From Myxococcales bacterium (GTDB lineage: Bacteria; Myxococcota; Kuafuiibacteriia; Kuafuiibacteriales; Kuafuiibacteriaceae), in the NCBI GenBank assembly GCA_019634385.1, contig JAHQVK010000145.1, forward strand, positions 1 through 33,739: DNA of 33,739 nucleotides, written 5' to 3'. The position numbers were made by a program, and so were the translations under genes. Positions within the stretch are counted from its first letter, which is position 1. Every line of letters begins with the position of its first letter. Below the pieces are notes generated by a model that was not told the origin of the DNA, did not search any database, and saw nothing but the letters and a program-made list of their open reading frames with translations. This document shows, piece after piece, positions 8,764 to 17,208 of this stretch.

Positions 8764-10365
8764 CTAGTGTCGGAAGTGACGTATACCGGTAAACAACATG
8801 GAAATTCCGTGCTCATTGGCGGCCTCAATAACTTCTTCGTCCCGAATGCTGCCTCCTGGCTGAATAATGGCCCGTGCTCCCGCTTTCGCAAGTACATCTA
8901 CGCCATCCCGGAACGGAAAGAAGGCATCGGAAGCTACCACCGAACCTTGAAGCTCATCTCCCGCTTTCATTTCACAAATTCGCACTGAATCAACCCGACT
9001 CATCTGACCCGCGCCAACCGCGAGAATTCGATCTTCGTGAGCAAAAACAATAGCATTACTCTTAACATGTTTAGCCACCGTCCATGCAAAACCTAGGGCA
9101 CGAATCTCTTCTTCCGAAGGATGTCTGTGGGTCACAACCTTGGCATTAGCTGTTTCCACCCCAGGATCTGGGCAGCTATCAAGAGACTGTCGCAAAACGC
9201 CCCCGCGAACTTCTCGCCAAACAAACTGAGCGGGGGCCGGTACCCAGGCCTCATCGAGGCTCAAGACTCGCAGATTCTTTTTTTTGGCTAAGACCTCTAA
9301 AGCCGCCGGCGCATATCCTGGGGCAATCACCGCTTCAATGAAAGACTCTGCCAGTGCTTCTGCCGCCGCCTTATCAAGGGAACGAGATACTGCCACTACC
9401 GCACCAAACGCGGACAAAGCATCACAAGAGCGAGCAGTACGTATCGCTTCAGTGACATCAGAAAGTATAGCAACCCCAGATGGATTATTATGCTTTATGA
9501 ACACTGCATTGGGCTCGTCTCTATAGGCAGAAATATCAATAGATATAGCAAGTGCAGCATCTAGATCTAAATAGTTATTATACGATAATGCCTTGCCTTG
9601 GATAACATTCGCTCGAGCCAAACCTTGCATCGTACCAGAATGCCGAAAAAACGCTGCCGACTGGTGACTATTTTCCCCGTAACGCAGGTCCATGACTTTA
9701 TCAATGCTACGTACCTCAACCGCAGGTACTCCATCTGGGCCATCAGCTCGTGAGTTTGCAAAAAAACTTGCGACCGCCGAGTCGTAGCGAGCCGTATGCT
9801 GAAACACTAATGCGGCTAATTCTCGCCGTAGCTCCTTTGTCACCTTTTCTTCGCGCAGAGCAGTCAAGAGCCGCTGGTAGTTTGAGGGGTGCACAACAAC
9901 CAGAACATCTTCATAGTTTTTTGCCGCCGCTCGAAGTAAACTCGGACCACCAATATCGATGGCCTCAATCACCTCCGATTCACCCACTCCCGGTTTGGAT
10001 ACCGTCCCGTGGAAGTCATACAGATTAACCACCACGAGATCGATGTAGTCCAAGCCGTGGGTTTGCATCTGAGCTGCGTGGGTATCGAGGCTCCGACGAG
10101 CCAAAATACCAGCATGAACACGGGGGTGTAAGGTCTTGACCCTGCCATCCAACATTTCCGGCCACTCGGTAAACTGTTGAAGCTCCACGTGAGGAATATG
10201 ATGCTCCTTAAGCACGCGGGCTGTTCCTCCCGTAGAAACGAGTTCAATGCCTAACTGTACGAGCCCTTCAGCAAACTCAGGTAGGCCGGTTTTGTCTGTC
10301 ACGCTGATCAGCGCTCGAGCCACAGAGTGTGTCACGGGGGCGGGATAGCAAACTCGCGCGGGCAC
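8764..10365 (-). CDS. purH: Bifunctional AICAR formyltransferase / IMP cyclohydrolase
   Basis: PurH carries out the last two steps of IMP synthesis: formylation of AICAR from 10-formyl-THF, then ring closure. The N-terminal MGS-like cyclohydrolase domain shows STGGTA and DGRVKTLHP (73-81). The C-terminal transformylase domain shows LRYGENSHQ, the catalytic KHNNPSG motif and the ending SDAFFPF, then GIRHFRH at the terminus. Length (533) is normal. The start is uncertain: GTG 10365 gives the full frame, while GTG 10335 starts VTHSVARALIS, closer to typical family N-termini; neither has a good Shine-Dalgarno sequence. It is the first gene of the purH-TPR-purD operon, so the promoter should lie in 10366-10649. 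Confidence 0.97.
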   Translation of the reverse strand: MPARVCYPAPVTHSVARALISVTDKTGLPEFAEGLVQLGIELVSTGGTARVLKEHHIPHVELQQFTEWPEMLDGRVKTLHPRVHAGILARRSLDTHAAQMQTHGLDYIDLVVVNLYDFHGTVSKPGVGESEVIEAIDIGGPSLLRAAAKNYEDVLVVVHPSNYQRLLTALREEKVTKELRRELAALVFQHTARYDSAVASFFANSRADGPDGVPAVEVRSIDKVMDLRYGENSHQSAAFFRHSGTMQGLARANVIQGKALSYNNYLDLDAALAISIDISAYRDEPNAVFIKHNNPSGVAILSDVTEAIRTARSCDALSAFGAVVAVSRSLDKAAAEALAESFIEAVIAPGYAPAALEVLAKKKNLRVLSLDEAWVPAPAQFVWREVRGGVLRQSLDSCPDPGVETANAKVVTHRHPSEEEIRALGFAWTVAKHVKSNAIVFAHEDRILAVGAGQMSRVDSVRICEMKAGDELQGSVVASDAFFPFRDGVDVLAKAGARAIIQPGGSIRDEEVIEAANEHGISMLFTGIRHFRH

Positions 10366-10649
10366 GTCGATCGCTGGTGCACAGTGACGAGATTCAAGCC
10401 AAGGCTACCTCAGAGCGGACCAATCGTACCGCCCCATCGAGCCGAAGCGGTGGCCCTCAGCAAAAAGAAACAATGGTTAGATGGATACCAGTCAAAATCT
10501 GATGTGAATATCAAAAAGCTGATGGAGCAAAGACGCCATTAGAAAAGAGCCTCCAGACATGTTTCAGATATCAGTACACAGTATGCACAAGTGAGGCACA
10601 GTCAAGCATTGCCCCAGGAGGTGAACTCAGCCTCACTGATAACTGCGGC

Positions 10650-11588
10650 ATGTGTACAAAAAAGCTTACGACGACTTTGGTCTGGTTACTGCAGATACTT
10701 TGGCACATGTACACATATTCCTTGGCTTTTGCCCTTATAGGTACATGCTTACTGGCTTGTGATCCTCCAGGAGACTGTGACCTCACTATCGGACTCGATG
10801 GTATAGCGGAATGCTTCCCGAACGGCCCCCCAAGCTCCCCTCCCGAGGATGATGTATGCGGTGGGCTACTCGGTCTTTCCTGCGAAGATGGCTCCTATTG
10901 CCACTATGATCTCGATGCGATCTGTGGAGCTGCTGATGCCCTAGGGGAGTGCCGAGTTACTCCGGAAGTCTGTAGTGAAGTTTATGATCCAGTCTGCGGA
11001 TGCGACGGAAACACCTACGCAAATGACTGCAAGGCAGCTGCGGCCGGTATCTCTGTTGCATCTCCTGGAGAGTGCACCCCCCCACCCAGCGACATATGCG
11101 GCGGTCTAGGTGCTCCTCTTTGCGAAGATGGCTCCTATTGCCACTATGATCTCGATGCGATCTGTGGAGCTGCTGATGCCTCAGGGGAGTGTCGACCTAT
11201 CCCCACCGCGTGTACCAAAATCTATGATCCAGTCTGCGGATGCGACGGAAACACCTACGCAAACGACTGTGTTGCCGCGTCGGCTGGAGTTTCAGTCATC
11301 TTCGCTGGGGACTGCCAAGCCCCTACGCCTTCACCGGGCGATGGTTTTTGCGGGGGACTCTTGGGCGTCCCTTGTGAGGAAGGCGACTACTGCCACTATG
11401 CGCCGGAGGCAATCTGCGGCGCCGCAGATGCGCCCGGCCAGTGCCAACCTATTCCCCAAGCCTGTACAAAAATCTATGAACCAGTTTGTGGATGTGATGA
11501 CAATACCTATGCAAACGCGTGTATGGCCGCCGCAGAAGGCGTTTCTGTAATCTCACCCGGCGTCTGCGGTTTATCGCTATCACCCTGA
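10650..11588 (+). CDS. Kazal-repeat lipoprotein
   Basis: A signal sequence ending in a lipobox (LLAC, Cys37 counting from ATG 10650) is followed by three Cys-rich units. Each unit has a CGGL..CEDGSYCHY..CGAADA..EC half and a Kazal-like half (YDPVCGCDGNTYANDC, then GVSV and a final C). Kazal domains inhibit serine proteases, and similar bacterial proteins are common in Myxococcota. The inhibitory target here is unknown. The start could also be ATG 10707, giving a shorter signal without the KK pair. Units 1 and 2 are almost identical in DNA over long stretches, spaced 240 bp; unit 3 is more diverged and 12 bp further on. Surface location is inferred from the lipobox. Confidence 0.85.
   Translation: MCTKKLTTTLVWLLQILWHMYTYSLAFALIGTCLLACDPPGDCDLTIGLDGIAECFPNGPPSSPPEDDVCGGLLGLSCEDGSYCHYDLDAICGAADALGECRVTPEVCSEVYDPVCGCDGNTYANDCKAAAAGISVASPGECTPPPSDICGGLGAPLCEDGSYCHYDLDAICGAADASGECRPIPTACTKIYDPVCGCDGNTYANDCVAASAGVSVIFAGDCQAPTPSPGDGFCGGLLGVPCEEGDYCHYAPEAICGAADAPGQCQPIPQACTKIYEPVCGCDDNTYANACMAAAEGVSVISPGVCGLSLSP
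10881..11263 (+). repeat. 240-bp intragenic tandem duplication in the Kazal gene
   Basis: Bases 10881-10940 and 11121-11180 are identical over 60 bp. A second identical block (about 41 bp from TATGATCCAGTCTGCGG) recurs at the same 240-bp spacing (about 10983 and 11223). Identity at synonymous positions shows that units 1 and 2 arose by recent duplication or are being homogenised by gene conversion. Confidence 0.9.
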
Positions 11589-11676
11589 TGGGTATGAAAC
11601 CCCGGATAGTTAGGCCCCACCGCTTTGCGCAACATACCATCTTCAGCAGTCTGATCGCCTAGCCCTAGCCCCTAAA

Positions 11677-11826
11677 GTGATGTTGGTCGGCCCACCAGCG
11701 TCCGGTCTAGAGGCCTTAACTCACGCTCTCAGTCATGCCTTGGAGTGGCCCAGCAGTACTTGCGACCATAAGCCCGGCTTCTCCCTGGAGACAATGACCA
11801 AAGTTGCCCAACAGCCTATGGTGTGA
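11677..11826 (+). pseudogene. Possible remnant of a P-loop protein
   Basis: A 49-codon frame reads VMLVGPPASGLEALTHALS and continues coherently before a TGA. The GPPASGLE segment looks like a decayed P-loop (GxxxxGK with the Lys lost), as in small nucleoside or guanylate-type kinases. No continuation in the same frame is found. Further downstream (about 12047-12200) another frame reads as protein (LSAEKLGELMDKSPAAGG) but has no link to it. The rest of 11589-12242 shows scattered stops. This could be a decayed gene or chance; I do not assign a family. Confidence 0.25.
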
Positions 11827-12242
11827 TCTCAACCTGCGCGGTGCACAGAACCGAGTCTGGAAATCCTACAAGTCATCGCTCCTAAAGTGAGCTTCATTGT
11901 TCGCCCTATTGGGGAAGTACCGGTCCATGGTTGATAGAATAGTATGCTTCATTTTACCTAGCGCACCTAAGTCATCGTTTGGATATCCAGTTCATTGAAT
12001 ATTCTTCGTTACGGAAAGACCCGTCCGTTAAATATGTAGTCACGCCGAGATCTCTCTGCCGAGAAGCTGGGAGAGTTGATGGACAAAAGTCCAGCTGCCG
12101 GAGGCCTCTACGAAATCACAACTCGTGATCATGAAGACCATTTCGAAGTGCTGATGAACGGTTTTCCCTCTTTGAACCTCACCGCGTTCCCCCCTTACAG
12201 CCTCAGTTGGTTCTACGCAATAGTTATGCTACCTCTAGTCGG

Positions 12243-12425
12243 GTGTCAGACCCAACGTCCAACACTGCTTGGGCTGTATTCTTCGTAGGTGCTCTCGTGG
12301 TCTGCGGCCCTTTTAGATACTTTTGGCTCCAAACTTATCTTCCGTGGTGGACGCCATTTGCCATTTGGATCCTATTGATTCTGCTAAGCGGATGGCTCGC
12401 AATCCGCTGGCTCAAACTGGGATAA
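12243..12425 (+). CDS. Small two-helix membrane protein upstream of sensor kinase
   Basis: From GTG 12243 this is a 60-residue protein (VSDPTSNTAWAVFF at the start) with two hydrophobic segments, roughly WAVFFVGALVV and WTPFAIWILLILLSGWL, and a basic C-terminus. It ends four bases before the kinase start and is in the same direction, so the two are probably co-transcribed. Small two-helix proteins (DUF485, DUF4212, DUF3311) often accompany sodium:solute symporters. This one may play that part for the symporter-like domain of the kinase, which is inference from position and shape. The frame is also open upstream to 12207, but that start has no support. Confidence 0.55.
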   Translation: MSDPTSNTAWAVFFVGALVVCGPFRYFWLQTYLPWWTPFAIWILLILLSGWLAIRWLKLG

Positions 12426-12429
12426 CGGG

Positions 12430-15336
12430 GTGATACTCTCAGGCACACATTTTGGCCCATCAACGCCCCTTATCTTCGGTACTCTCGCCTATCTAGTTCT
12501 GTTATTTCTGGTGGCTGAAGCCACAGAGCGGGGATGGATTCATCGTAGGGTCGCCAAACATCCATTGGTGTTCTCCCTCTCTCTTGGGGTATATGCTACA
12601 TCTTGGACTTTCTTTGGTAGCTTAGGTCTCGCTGAACGCTTGGGGTATGGCTACTTAACCATTTACCTAGGAGTAACCTTAGCTTGCCTCGCCATCCCAG
12701 TTATTTGGCGGCCCCTTGCGCGTGTTGTTCACACTCAACAGCTCTCCAGCCTGGCAGACCTGATGGCGTACCGTTTCCATAGCTCAACAGCGGGAGCGTT
12801 GGTTGCCCTACTTATGTTAGTCTCCAGCCTTCCCTATCTCGCTCTCCAACTTCGAGCGGTCGGCGAATCTGCCCATATTCTTGTCCCCGAATTATCTCCA
12901 TCGTGGGTAAGTCTATTCTTTGGGGGTATCATAGCCACATTTGCTGTTCTATTTGGTGTCCGCCACGTCAATCCTCGCCACACTCAACACGGACTAGCGG
13001 TGTCGATGGCCTTTGAGTCATTAATCAAGCTCATTGCCCTCACTATGGCCGGAGCCTACGCTTGGATATATCATTTGGGAGGCTTCAGAGGTGTGAAGGA
13101 TTGGTTGGAACATCACCCAGAAGCTCTAGCCCGTCTTGTACAACCCACTCACGGGGATGCCTGGATAACTCTGATCATTCTCTCTTTTGGAGCAGCATTT
13201 CTTCTCCCCAGGCAATTTCACCTCGCTTTTGTTAAGCCGGTAAGCAAAACAGCATTTGCACACACTATGTGGGTTCTGCCGGCATATCTTCTATCTTTGA
13301 GTCTTCCGATTCCCATCTTGTATTGGAGCGCCGCTAAACAGGGTAGCTCCATCAGTAATAATCCAGACTTCATCATGGTCCAGCTCGTCTCAGAACAACC
13401 CATTCTCGCCTTTCTTATCTTCCTTGGCGGTATCTCTGCATCAAGTGGCATGATGATCGTCTGCAGCATTGCCCTTGCCAATATGACCATGAATCACCTG
13501 GTGCTTCCGGTCTGGCGTCCTCTAAAGAATTTTTATCGGTCCGTTATATGGTTACGCCGCAGCCTTGTAGTGTTGATTATTTTCGGTGGATATCTTATGT
13601 ATATCACGCTCAACAATGGGGCTCTTGCGGATTGGGGTCTGCTCACCTTCGTTGCTGTCTGCCAGCTTTTGCCGGGAGTACTCAGCGTGCTCTTTTGGCC
13701 TAAAGCGAACCGCTGGGGGTTTATTGGGGGCCTGAGTGCCGGTAGTCTCTGTTGGGTTGTATTACTGATCTTCCCTGCTTTAGGTATCGAACCGATAGCG
13801 GAAACCGTGGGTGGACTCGCCCAGATGACATATCCCGATAGAGATAACCACTGGTCGATCGCCACCGGAGCGAGTCTGCTGAGCAATATTTCTCTGTTTG
13901 TGATTGGTTCCTTACTCTTCTCCACGCGGCGCGAAGAGATGGAGGCGGCAGAGGCATGCGCTGCGCAAGGCCTCCCGAGTCTCCGCACCTGGAGTCAGCG
14001 TACCGCTGAACAGCTTATTGAAGACTTGCAAACTACGCTCGGCCGGGAAGTGGCTCAGCAAGAGGTAAATCGTGCCCGAATTCGACTAGGGCTACCCACC
14101 GGAGAACGTCGTCTCCGGCAACTCGGACAATTGGAACATGAACTCACAAGCAATCTCTCTGGCCTAGTAGGCCCCACCGTGGCCCGACAGGCCTTGGGGC
14201 CACGAACTACCGCTGACTCCGTTGCCCTCGTTGATCACATTCTACTGGTTCAAGAGCATCTTCATAACCAGGCACCACCACCATCCGCTGCCCAAATGAT
14301 CGATTTGGTCCGTAGATACTTCGGGGACGTGCTCGAACAACTCCCCGTGGGTATTTGTGCCTTTGGATCCGCCCACGAAATCTTGATCTGGAATCAGGTT
14401 ATGGCCCGATTATCTCATTTGGAACGTCACGATTATCTTGGTCAAACTCTGAGTGATCTTCCCTCGCCGTGGCCATCACTTTTTTCTCCCAAAGCTCCCG
14501 CTACCCACACGTCAGAGGTCCAAGTCCAGGACCGAGTCTTGACCCTTAGGATTGGTAGTACCTCACTTGGCAACGGTGGATGGGTATACTTGGTCGAAGA
14601 TCTCACTGAGCAAAGTATGCTCCAAACCAAAATAGCCCATGAAGACCGGCTGCGGTCCATTGGGCGACTCGCAGCCAGCGTCGCTCACGATATTGGTAAC
14701 CCCCTAGCAGGCATCCTTCTTGTCGCTCGCAACCTTATGGACGAGACAAATCCTGAAGATGCCCAAGAGCGTTTACGCCTAATTGTCTCCGAGGCCAGTC
14801 GAATAAAGAAGATTGTAGAATCACTCTCGACGTTTAGCCATCGCGGACGAGGATTCTTGCACCTGCCTCGGCACAGCTATCAGGAAGTGAGCGTGAATGA
14901 TATCCTCCAGGACGCTCTCCAGCTCATCAGACTTACCCATAAGGACATTCCGTGCAGCGCTCAATGCGAACCAAACCTCCGCGTGCTCGGAGATAGCCAA
15001 CAACTTACCCAGGTGCTTGTGAACTTGCTAACCAATGCCTGTGATGCCTCAGCACCCGGATCGAATGTAACATTAAGCGCACACAAAAATAATACGCACA
15101 TCCAAATCACCATCGCTGATTCTGGAGAGGGCATCGAAGATGATGCCAAGGCCCATATTTTTGAACCATTCTATACCACGAAGGATATCGGTTTGGGTAC
15201 CGGACTCGGTCTCACAATCGTGCATCATATTATTGAACATCACGGGGGATCTATTCATGTAGACTCTCAACGAGGTGAGGGTAGTCGCTTTATCGTGCGT
15301 CTAAGATCTTGTCACCCCAAAAACAGACTGGGTTAA
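12430..15336 (+). CDS. CbrA-like sensor histidine kinase with symporter-type sensor domain
   Basis: This 968-residue protein fuses a sodium:solute-symporter-like (SSS) N-terminal half (about 13 hydrophobic segments, residues about 10-500) to a kinase. A coiled linker leads to a PAS-like domain (QLPVGICAF to YLVEDLTEQ, about 635-730). The DHp helix follows with phospho-acceptor His753 in SVAHDIGNPL, then a HATPase_c domain with N869 (LLTNACDAS), D897 (DSGEG) and GLGTGLGL from about 921. It has no receiver domain. CbrA of pseudomonads has the same layout and signals to the NtrC-type CbrB. GTG 12430 starts four bases after the small membrane gene. The ligand is unknown, and whether the SSS half transports or only senses cannot be told from the sequence. 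Confidence 0.92.
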   Translation: MILSGTHFGPSTPLIFGTLAYLVLLFLVAEATERGWIHRRVAKHPLVFSLSLGVYATSWTFFGSLGLAERLGYGYLTIYLGVTLACLAIPVIWRPLARVVHTQQLSSLADLMAYRFHSSTAGALVALLMLVSSLPYLALQLRAVGESAHILVPELSPSWVSLFFGGIIATFAVLFGVRHVNPRHTQHGLAVSMAFESLIKLIALTMAGAYAWIYHLGGFRGVKDWLEHHPEALARLVQPTHGDAWITLIILSFGAAFLLPRQFHLAFVKPVSKTAFAHTMWVLPAYLLSLSLPIPILYWSAAKQGSSISNNPDFIMVQLVSEQPILAFLIFLGGISASSGMMIVCSIALANMTMNHLVLPVWRPLKNFYRSVIWLRRSLVVLIIFGGYLMYITLNNGALADWGLLTFVAVCQLLPGVLSVLFWPKANRWGFIGGLSAGSLCWVVLLIFPALGIEPIAETVGGLAQMTYPDRDNHWSIATGASLLSNISLFVIGSLLFSTRREEMEAAEACAAQGLPSLRTWSQRTAEQLIEDLQTTLGREVAQQEVNRARIRLGLPTGERRLRQLGQLEHELTSNLSGLVGPTVARQALGPRTTADSVALVDHILLVQEHLHNQAPPPSAAQMIDLVRRYFGDVLEQLPVGICAFGSAHEILIWNQVMARLSHLERHDYLGQTLSDLPSPWPSLFSPKAPATHTSEVQVQDRVLTLRIGSTSLGNGGWVYLVEDLTEQSMLQTKIAHEDRLRSIGRLAASVAHDIGNPLAGILLVARNLMDETNPEDAQERLRLIVSEASRIKKIVESLSTFSHRGRGFLHLPRHSYQEVSVNDILQDALQLIRLTHKDIPCSAQCEPNLRVLGDSQQLTQVLVNLLTNACDASAPGSNVTLSAHKNNTHIQITIADSGEGIEDDAKAHIFEPFYTTKDIGLGTGLGLTIVHHIIEHHGGSIHVDSQRGEGSRFIVRLRSCHPKNRLG

Positions 15337-15424
15337 ACCTAAACTCCTGCAGCTACCGTTCAGCTTTGCCCCACTGTGCAGACCACAGAAACGTTTAGAG
15401 AATCTACCGAAGGAGAAGTCGGTA

Positions 15425-16786
15425 GTGACCATCAGGGATATGTTTCAACTTCACCGGTTGGTGCGGTATAGATCTTTCATGAGCCGAATCTTGGTAGTTG
15501 AGGATGAGCTTGTCCTCCGCAGCGAATTACGGCGCTTGCTCGTCAGGAGCGGCTACCAGGTAGACGAAGCCAGTTCACTTGAAGAGACGGAGGCTTACAG
15601 TCTCGAAAGCTTTGACCTTATTCTCACCGACCTGCGACTACCGGGGGGCAGTGGGACCGAACTACTCAAAGGAAAAACTCATCCCCCGATCGTGATCATG
15701 ACCAGCTATGCCACCGTCGCGTCCGCAGTAGAAGCCATGAAACGGGGCGCTGCTGACTACATCTCTAAACCATTTGAACCGGACGAACTCAAACTGACAA
15801 TCGCCAACGTCTTAAAATCCAGTGACCATCCACTGGCGTCTGAGGTTCAACCCGAAACTGCGCTTTTCGGTCGTTCGCCACCTATGCAGCAGGTTAAGAC
15901 ACGTATTTCTAAGGTTGCGGCCACCGATTCCATAGTCCTTATCTTGGGGGAGTCCGGCACCGGCAAAGAGCTTGTCGCCCGATCTATCCACCGCTTGAGT
16001 TCCAGATCGAACCAAGCGTTTGTTGCCGTCAATTGTGCCGCCATTCCCGATGGTCTGGTTGAATCTGAACTTTTTGGACATGAACAAGGCGCCTTCACCG
16101 GCGCCAACCAGCGACATATTGGCCTGATCGAGACCGCCCATAAGGGAACCCTTTTACTCGACGAAATTGGGGAACTCTCTTTATCCGCCCAAGCTAGACT
16201 GCTCAGGGTCCTACAACAACGAGAAGTTCGTTTGGTGGGCTCGAACAAGACCATTCCCATTGATGTTCGTATTCTAGCCGCTACCCACCAGGATCTACGG
16301 GTTATGGTCGCTGAGCGACGCTTTCGCGAAGACTTATATTATCGCTTACACGTCTTGGAGATCGAGCTTCCTCCTCTCCGTGACCGAGGAGACGACATTC
16401 TAGCTCTCGCTGAGCAGCTCTTCGAACAGGCCAAGCGAAAGGTTGGCCGAACCGAGCTAACCCTGAGTGCGAGTGCCAAAGAAAGCATCAAGAAGCACTT
16501 ATGGCCCGGCAACGTTCGAGAGCTCGCAAACGCTATCGAACGAGCGGTGGTGTTAGCCGAAGGCTCTTTGGTCAACCCCTCTCTGTTTCGTTTGTCTGTT
16601 CCCCGCCCCTTGGATCATGGTCCTAATGCTCACGAAACGCTCAGCGATTACTTTACCCAATTTGTACTCAAGCATCAGGATCATCTAAGTGAGACAGAGA
16701 TCGCTCGAAGGCTAGGAATAAGCAGGAAGTCTCTTTGGGAGAAAAGACGCCGATTAGGTATTCCGAAACAGAGTAAACAGTCTTAG
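15425..16786 (+). CDS. NtrC-family sigma54-dependent response regulator
   Basis: A receiver domain (acidic E26 D27, phospho-acceptor D69, K115) is followed by a sigma54 AAA+ domain: Walker A GESGTGKE (175-182), the sigma54-contacting GAFTGA loop (222-227) and Walker B LLLDEIGE (243-250). A Fis-type helix-turn-helix ends the protein (ETEIARRLGISRKSLWEKR). It should be phosphorylated by the kinase encoded 88 bases upstream and then remodel sigma54-RNA polymerase. AAGGAG lies nine bases before GTG 15425, which favours this start over ATG 15479, although most family members begin near MSRILVVEDE. The TAG stop (16784-16786) coincides with the first YTAG of repeat A2. The regulon is unknown; the convergent symporter/porin genes are candidates. 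Confidence 0.94.
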   Translation: MTIRDMFQLHRLVRYRSFMSRILVVEDELVLRSELRRLLVRSGYQVDEASSLEETEAYSLESFDLILTDLRLPGGSGTELLKGKTHPPIVIMTSYATVASAVEAMKRGAADYISKPFEPDELKLTIANVLKSSDHPLASEVQPETALFGRSPPMQQVKTRISKVAATDSIVLILGESGTGKELVARSIHRLSSRSNQAFVAVNCAAIPDGLVESELFGHEQGAFTGANQRHIGLIETAHKGTLLLDEIGELSLSAQARLLRVLQQREVRLVGSNKTIPIDVRILAATHQDLRVMVAERRFREDLYYRLHVLEIELPPLRDRGDDILALAEQLFEQAKRKVGRTELTLSASAKESIKKHLWPGNVRELANAIERAVVLAEGSLVNPSLFRLSVPRPLDHGPNAHETLSDYFTQFVLKHQDHLSETEIARRLGISRKSLWEKRRRLGIPKQSKQS

Positions 16787-17127
16787 CAGCCGGTTGATTT
16801 GGCCATGTGTGTAGCTATCGAGCCAGGCTTTTCGAGAAACGCTCTGACGACGAGGCGAGCGTACCTGGCGGTACGTGACCGAGGAGAGACTCCTAGCAGG
16901 CCATCGGAAAAGTGAGTTAGGCGCTTCGCTGGTCCTTTTTCCGTGGAACGTCTGGACCGGCTTCGCCTTTCATCGGTTGCATGCGCCCTCTTCATCCGGA
17001 GCGTTCCACGGAAAAGATACTTCGCGGATCACCCATCCCACTTTTCCGATGGCCTGTTAGTGGTCAGGACGTTTCACGGAAAGAACGGCCGGTAGATGCG
17101 TGTAGAGCTAGATCAACAGGCTGCTAG
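16783..17127 (+). repeat. Family A element interrupted by a family B element (A2)
   Basis: The A-family ends are TTAGCAGCCGGTTGATTT at 16783 and ATCAACAGGCTGCTAG ending at 17127. A B-family element interrupts it at 16893-17060. Deleting the insert plus one YTAG copy leaves 345-164 = 181 bp, exactly the length of intact copies A1 and A3, and restores the alignment around the site (GAGAGACT, five bases, TGGTCAGGAC). The left YTAG is the stop codon region of the response-regulator gene. Confidence 0.92.
16893..17060 (+). repeat. Family B palindromic element nested in A2 (B1)
   Basis: This 168-bp element, counting both flanking YTAG copies, has perfect 11-base ends CAGGCCATCGG / CCGATGGCCTG bounded by CTAG on the left and TTAG on the right. 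Inner inverted arms (CCGTGGAACG and CGTTCCACGG) extend the hairpin. A second copy, B2, lies at 27509-27687 and is 11 bp longer, because of a small palindromic insertion near GCATACGCCCGGTATGC. No protein is encoded. Confidence 0.9.
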
Positions 17128-17208
17128 GCCACCTGAGTCTACAAGGCTATAGCAGCTCAGAACAGCTAGATATAGACCTCAGGTCTCAGAGCCGCTTCAT
17201 CCTCAAAA

